Assembly: GCA_029339505.1 (NCBI GenBank)
Contig: JAQISU010000003.1
Span: 17,491,001 to 17,555,000, forward strand
DNA: 64,000 nucleotides
Reading direction: 5' to 3'
DNA from: Unio delphinus
Taxonomy: Eukaryota > Mollusca > Bivalvia > Unionida > Unionidae
Shown here in pieces: positions 59,090 through 64,000 of the stretch. The notes beneath the pieces were generated by a model that did no database searches, was not told the origin of the DNA, and was given only the letters and a program-made list of their open reading frames with translations. Numbering within the stretch: position 1 is the first letter of the stretch; every line of letters starts with the position of its first letter. The translations under genes and the position numbers were made by a program.

Positions 59090-60250
59090 CAGAAGGAGGG
59101 GTTAAAAATATTTTCCCATAATCCCAGCCAATCAGTAAAGAGGATACTGCAAAATAATTTCATGAGATTATATGGACTAATAAGAATCACAAAGTGATAT
59201 TCTAACGTGTGGTAATATCAGAAATATGAATCTGCTCATTTGATAGGAAAACTATACCTACTATGTCATAAGTAGTCTCCTGATGAAAACCTCATTTCAA
59301 TACGACATTACATTTTGAAGGAGTAGTAATAACATGATTTTCATGATGGCTGCCATGGTGACCACATTGGATGTCACCAACAAAATTTTCATTTTTTGTT
59401 CGAACTAGACATCACAAGAAGTCTCAGGTGAATACCTTATGTTGATACGACTTTCCATTCAAGAGGCATATCAGCAATAAGATTTTCATTTCTGCTGCAG
59501 CCACATTGAATATCAGATTGATACAATTTTTATTTAAATAAGCCGGCCATGATATCAAGTCTTTTACTGAAAACAAATATGCCAATATGATAATCCATTC
59601 AGGAATACATTGGAATATCAGGTGAAAACATTTTCATTTAGGACAAAGTAGACTACACAAGATGTCTTCTGGTCAAAATCCTAGGTCTAAAAGGCTTTCC
59701 ATTCAAGAGAAGCAGCAAATAAAATATTTTTAAAATGACTGCCATGGCAGCCATAATGGATGTCAGATTGGTACCATTTTCATTTGCAATCAACTACACA
59801 TCACAAGTCTTTTAGTGAAAACTTTGATAACCATTCAAGAGAAACAGTGATTGAAACATTTTCAAAATAGCAGCTGGTGGCCATGTTGGAAGAACATTTT
59901 AGATCAAAACCAGCAAGACAAAATATCTTCTAGTGGAAACCCCAAGTCAATATGATGTTCAAGATGGCTGATATGGTGGCCATATTGGACATCAGATTAG
60001 CACCAACTTGACTTCATAAGAAATCTTTCTAAGTAAATGCCTTGTCAATATGACCTTCCATCAGAAGAAACAATAACATAATTTTAAATATGGCTGATGT
60101 AGTAACCATATTGGAAGCACCTTCATCACCTAGGATCAAATATAGTATAGGATAAATGTGTGTTCCAAGTTGTATGGCATTTCTCCATGCAAGAGTAGCA
60201 TAAAAACTTGTGTCAGCAGACATTGGGTGATAGACAATAAATGGGCCATA
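59090..60250. repeat. Degenerate ~150-bp tandem repeats
   Basis: The pattern 'TTTTCAAAATGGCTGCCATGG, GGCCATATTGGATGTCAG, TTGGTACCATTTTCAT, CATCACAAGTCTTTTAGTGA, CTTTCCATTCAAGAG' recurs about seven times with heavy decay. Similar text occurs once at 56555. Confidence 0.7.
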
Positions 60251-60930
60251 CCATAAGCTCTTCTGGTCTATGATCAGTTAAGCTAAAAATGTAAAACCTT
60301 TTAATTACATGCTAAAATCTTTTTGTACAAACTGCATTCTCAAATAGTCTAAGTTTCTTGGCTGGTACATCATAAATTTCCATCAACAAATTCATAATTA
60401 AAACATGTGTTGCAGTAAGTCAATATATTCAACAATAATGCATTATATTATGAGCACAAACATTAGGTCAATGAAAAGCCTGTATGCACAAGCCACATGT
60501 GTATGCAATATAATCAACACAATATCACCTCGTTGCGTCAGTTCGTTCTGTAGAGGTAGACTTGTTGGTTTGATGATACAAAGCTTGCTTATGGAGTTTA
60601 TATCTCACAGGGTTTGCCAAGTATACATAAGCTGATTAATATCATATGTTAAGTCAATACATGCATATGTGAAGTTCCCTTAAGGCACATATACCTTCAA
60701 ATAAAATAAAACCCAGACTGCTCACAACATCCAGAAAATCCCAAATTGATCATGTTTTTAATTATTGACAAGGGAGGTGTAGTGAGAAAAATGTATAGGG
60801 TCAACAAGCAGAAAACTGAATTTGTCAGGAATCTGGAAACAAAGTTATTGTTTTACTAAATTTGGCTAAAGAAATATGGCAAGTTTAAAGATTCAAATCA
60901 AACATAATTGTTGTTTCATACTACAGTGGC
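60251..60930. other. Flanking sequence; nothing recognised
   Basis: AT-rich; no gene seen. Confidence 0.4.
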
Positions 60931-62720
60931 TTGTGGCACAATGATTAAACAAGCATCCCATATAAAAAGTGTAAAACTCTTGACAGAACTGTCAGAACAT
61001 GGATAATGCATGCCAGATTGAAAAAAAAGACTTCAAATTTATTCAAAACTAATACTGGAGCTGACATGAATGTCAGTCCTGAGAAGAAATTGTGAAATGT
61101 GACAAAACAAACACTATTGAAGTCCAACAGAAAATTGTAAAGTCCTGGAAACTGAACTTAAAGTGCTGGGAAAATGTACACATGAACTTGGAGAAATCAA
61201 TGCATTCAGTGTACAAGACATATTTTTTGTATGTAAAGTGATTGAATCAGATATTTTGGGCAATTCAGCTGCTCTTGATTACTGAACAGATTAATATATC
61301 TTCAGTAAATGCCTCTGTTAAAAACCTCAGAAAAGAGATCATAATAAGAATTTTTACAAACTTGTTTAAAGGCAGTGGGAAAACATAATGGTTCAATAAA
61401 AAAACAGTGGAAAAATAAAGACAAACCCTTATGCCTGATCTACAAAAAATGTCCCTATCCTTTTACTGAATAATGGTGAAGAGGAGTTGGAGACTATGCA
61501 AAAAAAAATAGGTGTTATTTCAAAGGTAGATAAGCTCAGTAAGTGCTGTGCAGGAATGGTTGTCATCAAGATTGAAACATCCACTACCATCAGTTGAATA
61601 GTGTCTAGCAAAGCTAGAAGTCTAAAAAAAAATAATCATCAAATCTGATGCAAACTTTTGGCAAACAAACCTGTCAGAAGCTTTATGCCAATTTACACCT
61701 TTCATTACACCCTTTGATATGTTTTCTTTTAATTGCCTTCCATTTGGGATTAGATCTGCAGAGAATATTTTTAGAAAATGATTCCAGAAAATCAATTGTG
61801 GCATGGTGAAAAACTGTCACATGGATGATGTTCTTGGTTTTTGAAGAAGATCAGAAAGACTAGAAAGAGATGAAATTGACTGAAACTGTTGGCTGAGAAG
61901 TGTGAAGTTTCAATATCATCCATTAGGTTTCTTGGGCATGTTGGTGATGAAAATGGCTGTTGACCTAATACTGAGAAAATCAAAGCTGTCACTGAAATGG
62001 AAACTCCAAAATGTGTAACATATGTCAATTTTTCAGTATGGCAAATCAAACTGGAAATTTAAACCAAAATTTTGGAGGGGCCCTGAGTGGCTGAGTAGTA
62101 TAGAGTGCTCTCCATTATGGATCGCTGCCATCTCACATCTGAAAGCGTGGGTTTGAGTCTCAGATTCAGCCAATGTAGATATGTGACAAGGCTTGCCAGT
62201 AGCTTCTCGTGGGTCGGTTGTTTTTTCCAGTTCTTCATCAACGATTAATACTGGCTAAAATGTATAGCCTATCATGTGCTGAAAAATGGTGTTAAACCTT
62301 CCAGCAACAACAACAATAAACCAAATTTTTAGCAGAAAAATCAAATCTGTTACATGAGCTTTAGGAAGGTACAAACATATTGACTTGGGGTCCAGATCAA
62401 GAAAAAGTTGTTACAGATATCAAGCAAGAAATGATATAATCACTAACTTTGGCACATTATGGTCCAAAGAGAGAAATAGTTAATTCTGCAAATGCATCTT
62501 CATTTGGACTAGGTGCTGTGCTAAGACAAAAGCATGGTAATTCTCTGAGAACAATGGTGTTTGCATCAAGATATAAGAAACTGAACAGAGCTATGCTCAA
62601 ACAGAAAAAGAAGTTCTTGCAATCACTCGGTCATGTGAATGCTTCAGTACATACCAAATTTACCAAAACATTGGGAATAAATAAAATAATTATATTTCAT
62701 CCAGTCCCAGACATTATGGT
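60930..62720 (+). pseudogene. Ty3/gypsy retrotransposon pol relic
   Basis: Plus-strand order of an LTR-retrotransposon pol, broken by many stops. An aspartic protease piece (NTGADMNV, 61051-61074) is followed by RT (CHMDDVLGF, about 61815, the motif-C box; then KFQYHPLGFLGM) and then an RNase H-like piece (ASSFGLGAVLRQKHGN, 62480-62540) in the one open stretch 62449-62835. The SINE at 62074 splits it. No LTRs, gag or integrase were recognised. Confidence 0.85.
62074..62317 (+). mobile_element. SINE family 2 inside the gypsy relic
   Basis: Head GGGGCCCTGAGTGGCTGAGT, tail GCTGAAAAATGGTGTTAAAC. Flanked by AAACCAAAATTTT (62061-62073) and AAACCAAATTTTT (62318-62330). Confidence 0.88.
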
Positions 62721-63076
62721 AAATTGTTTTTCTTTACCTAGGTCAGATGTCAGATATATATATATATATATATCCAAGAACTCTGAATATGTAAATAATA
62801 TATATCCATACTGTTACTGTAGTGTGTATCACTGATGTAAGACAACACACAACCAAAACAAATCATGTTCGGTTGCATTCAAAGGCTTGAATAAGTTATC
62901 AGATTAAAAGCTGTTCCAACAAAATCACAAAAAGAAAAAAAAAGAAAGAGTGAGAGACTTTGCCTGAAGGCACCTGTCATTTATGCATGACAGTGTGTGG
63001 TGTATAATAACCAAGTTTGTATTATATCTAGATTAACTATATGACATAATATATTTATAAACGTGTACCGGTATAC
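62721..63076. other. Short flank with a TA microsatellite
   Basis: (TA)n at 62754-62772, an A/G-rich run near 62930-62950; nothing else. Confidence 0.5.
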
Positions 63077-63289
63077 TAGTGTTGTTCCGATTATCGATTA
63101 TAATCGATAATCAGTTGGTTGAGTGAACCAATTCGCCAATCGATTGTGAAACGCCATAATCGATTGCATGGTAAGGGAGACAACTGTGAAGCGCTTGGCA
63201 CAGACTAGTTCAATCCCTTTGTTTGTTGGGAAGAAAACCGAGGATTCCGAACAAAATGTTAAAACCCCGCTAAATATCATACACGTGCC

Positions 63290-63461
63290 ATGGATGAAAA
63301 CGATCGCAAAATAATATATCCATATCCTGGAGGAAAAGCTCGTTCTCGTGTATGGACATATTTTGGATTTTACAAAATACAGGAGGGTCCACCGACAAAG
63401 GAGAATTTAGATACAACGAAGGTCATATGCAAACTCTGCAGAAAGGAATATGCAAACAAAG
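63290..63461 (+). CDS. hAT transposase first exon, BED zinc finger
   Basis: Begins MDENDRKI and carries a BED-type finger start: SRVWTYFGFYKIQEG followed by VICKLCRKEYANKG (Cys pair C-x2-C). The His pair must lie in the next exon. A donor AAAG|gtaggt follows at 63462, and the frame stops soon after it, supporting a spliced transposase gene. The rest was not found before the edge. It may be intact, as no disruption was seen in this exon. Confidence 0.7.
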
Positions 63462-64000
63462 GTAGGTCCAGCTATTCTCATTGAAATCAACGCGGGGATA
63501 CATTTATTTTTGGCAAACACATTCTCCAATACATAGTGCAAAAAAATGAACAATATTCTAATTTTTTTGTAGTGCTACACGAAAACGAAATTATCATGTG
63601 ATACGCGTTACATTTTAGGACTGTGGAACCATATTAGCCATCCGATCCACAACAGTAAAGCTAAATTATTTATTCCCTTCATAACTTCCAAATATATAAA
63701 CATACACCATAGTTAGATTTTTTTGGATAATTTGGAAACAAATAATGTTGTCAACGACGAATGCAATTATTAGGAGACAGAACAACCTCGTATAAAATAA
63801 ATGAGTTGCACGCACGCACACGGAAAAACGTTTCATGGCATTCCAGTATCAAATATTTTAAATCAAGAATTTTATTTTCATTAAATCATTTGTGTACTTT
63901 GTGCTTTCCTCTAATATAGCATGTGTTGTTGTTAAAATACTTCAAATTTCTTTTCATAATAAAGCTCCATGTCATGATTATGATTGAAATACATAAATAA
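63462..64000. other. Putative transposase intron
   Basis: AT-rich; no second exon with the BED His pair was recognised before the window ends. Confidence 0.4.

Larger units (their letters stand above)
63077..64000 (+). mobile_element. 5' end of a BED-finger hAT transposon (runs off the window)
   Basis: Starts TAGTGTTGTTCCGATTATCG with AATCGATTATAATCGAT subterminal motifs, as at the right end of 54775-55471. The right end lies beyond 64000. Confidence 0.8.

Overview
The window looks like part of an animal nuclear genome, most likely a mollusc. It is AT-rich, coding DNA is split into short exons with GT/AG junctions, and most of the rest is introns packed with transposons, tRNA-derived SINEs and minisatellites. 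The taxon is inferred from SINE tails (AATGGCGTTAAACC type), a DIRS retrotransposon, and LINE and pogo families that I know mainly from molluscs and other marine invertebrates. There is no bacterial operon, stand-alone tRNA, rRNA or CRISPR array.

One host gene is supported, and it occupies almost the whole window on the minus strand. It is the N-terminal cytoplasmic half of an SLC4-family bicarbonate transporter of the NBC (Na+/HCO3- cotransporter) branch. Eight exons were found by matching the conserved SLC4 cytoplasmic domain and then checking splice sites and phases: 55706-55787 (start codon), 51248-51385, 38156-38291, 32511-32671, 20561-20782, 19916-19989, 6339-6584 and 260-406. Together they give 1206 bp, or 402 codons, in one uninterrupted frame with every junction in phase. 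The membrane domain must lie beyond the left edge.

The introns and the upstream flank hold the rest. Intron 7 (407-6338) has a 179-bp tandem duplication, a Helitron-like element and an old DIRS relic. Intron 6 (6585-19915) has two SINEs, a broken hAT transposase carrying a SINE insertion, and a 7.1-kb DIRS element with inverted terminal repeats and a recognisable internal complementary region; its 5' end is only about 31 bp from exon 6. Intron 4 (20783-32510) has a 45-bp satellite, SINEs, a 1.8-kb TIR element and a 35-bp minisatellite with a 463-bp internal duplication. Intron 3 (32672-38155) has another DIRS relic and a LINE fragment. Intron 2 (38292-51247) has SINEs, a 5'-truncated LINE and a hAT-like element. 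Intron 1 (51386-55705) has a pogo derivative, a 33/42-bp minisatellite and a non-autonomous hAT with a perfect 8-bp target duplication.

Upstream of the gene (55821-64000) are a LINE fragment with a PHD-like finger and a mutated catalytic motif, a SINE, a degenerate ~150-bp repeat field, a Ty3/gypsy pol relic split by a SINE, and the 5' end of a BED-finger hAT transposon whose termini match the non-autonomous copy at 54775-55471.

No obviously new functional system was found. The best leads are the complete DIRS architecture beside an exon, the repeat arrays inside its gag and leader, and the autonomous/non-autonomous hAT pair.
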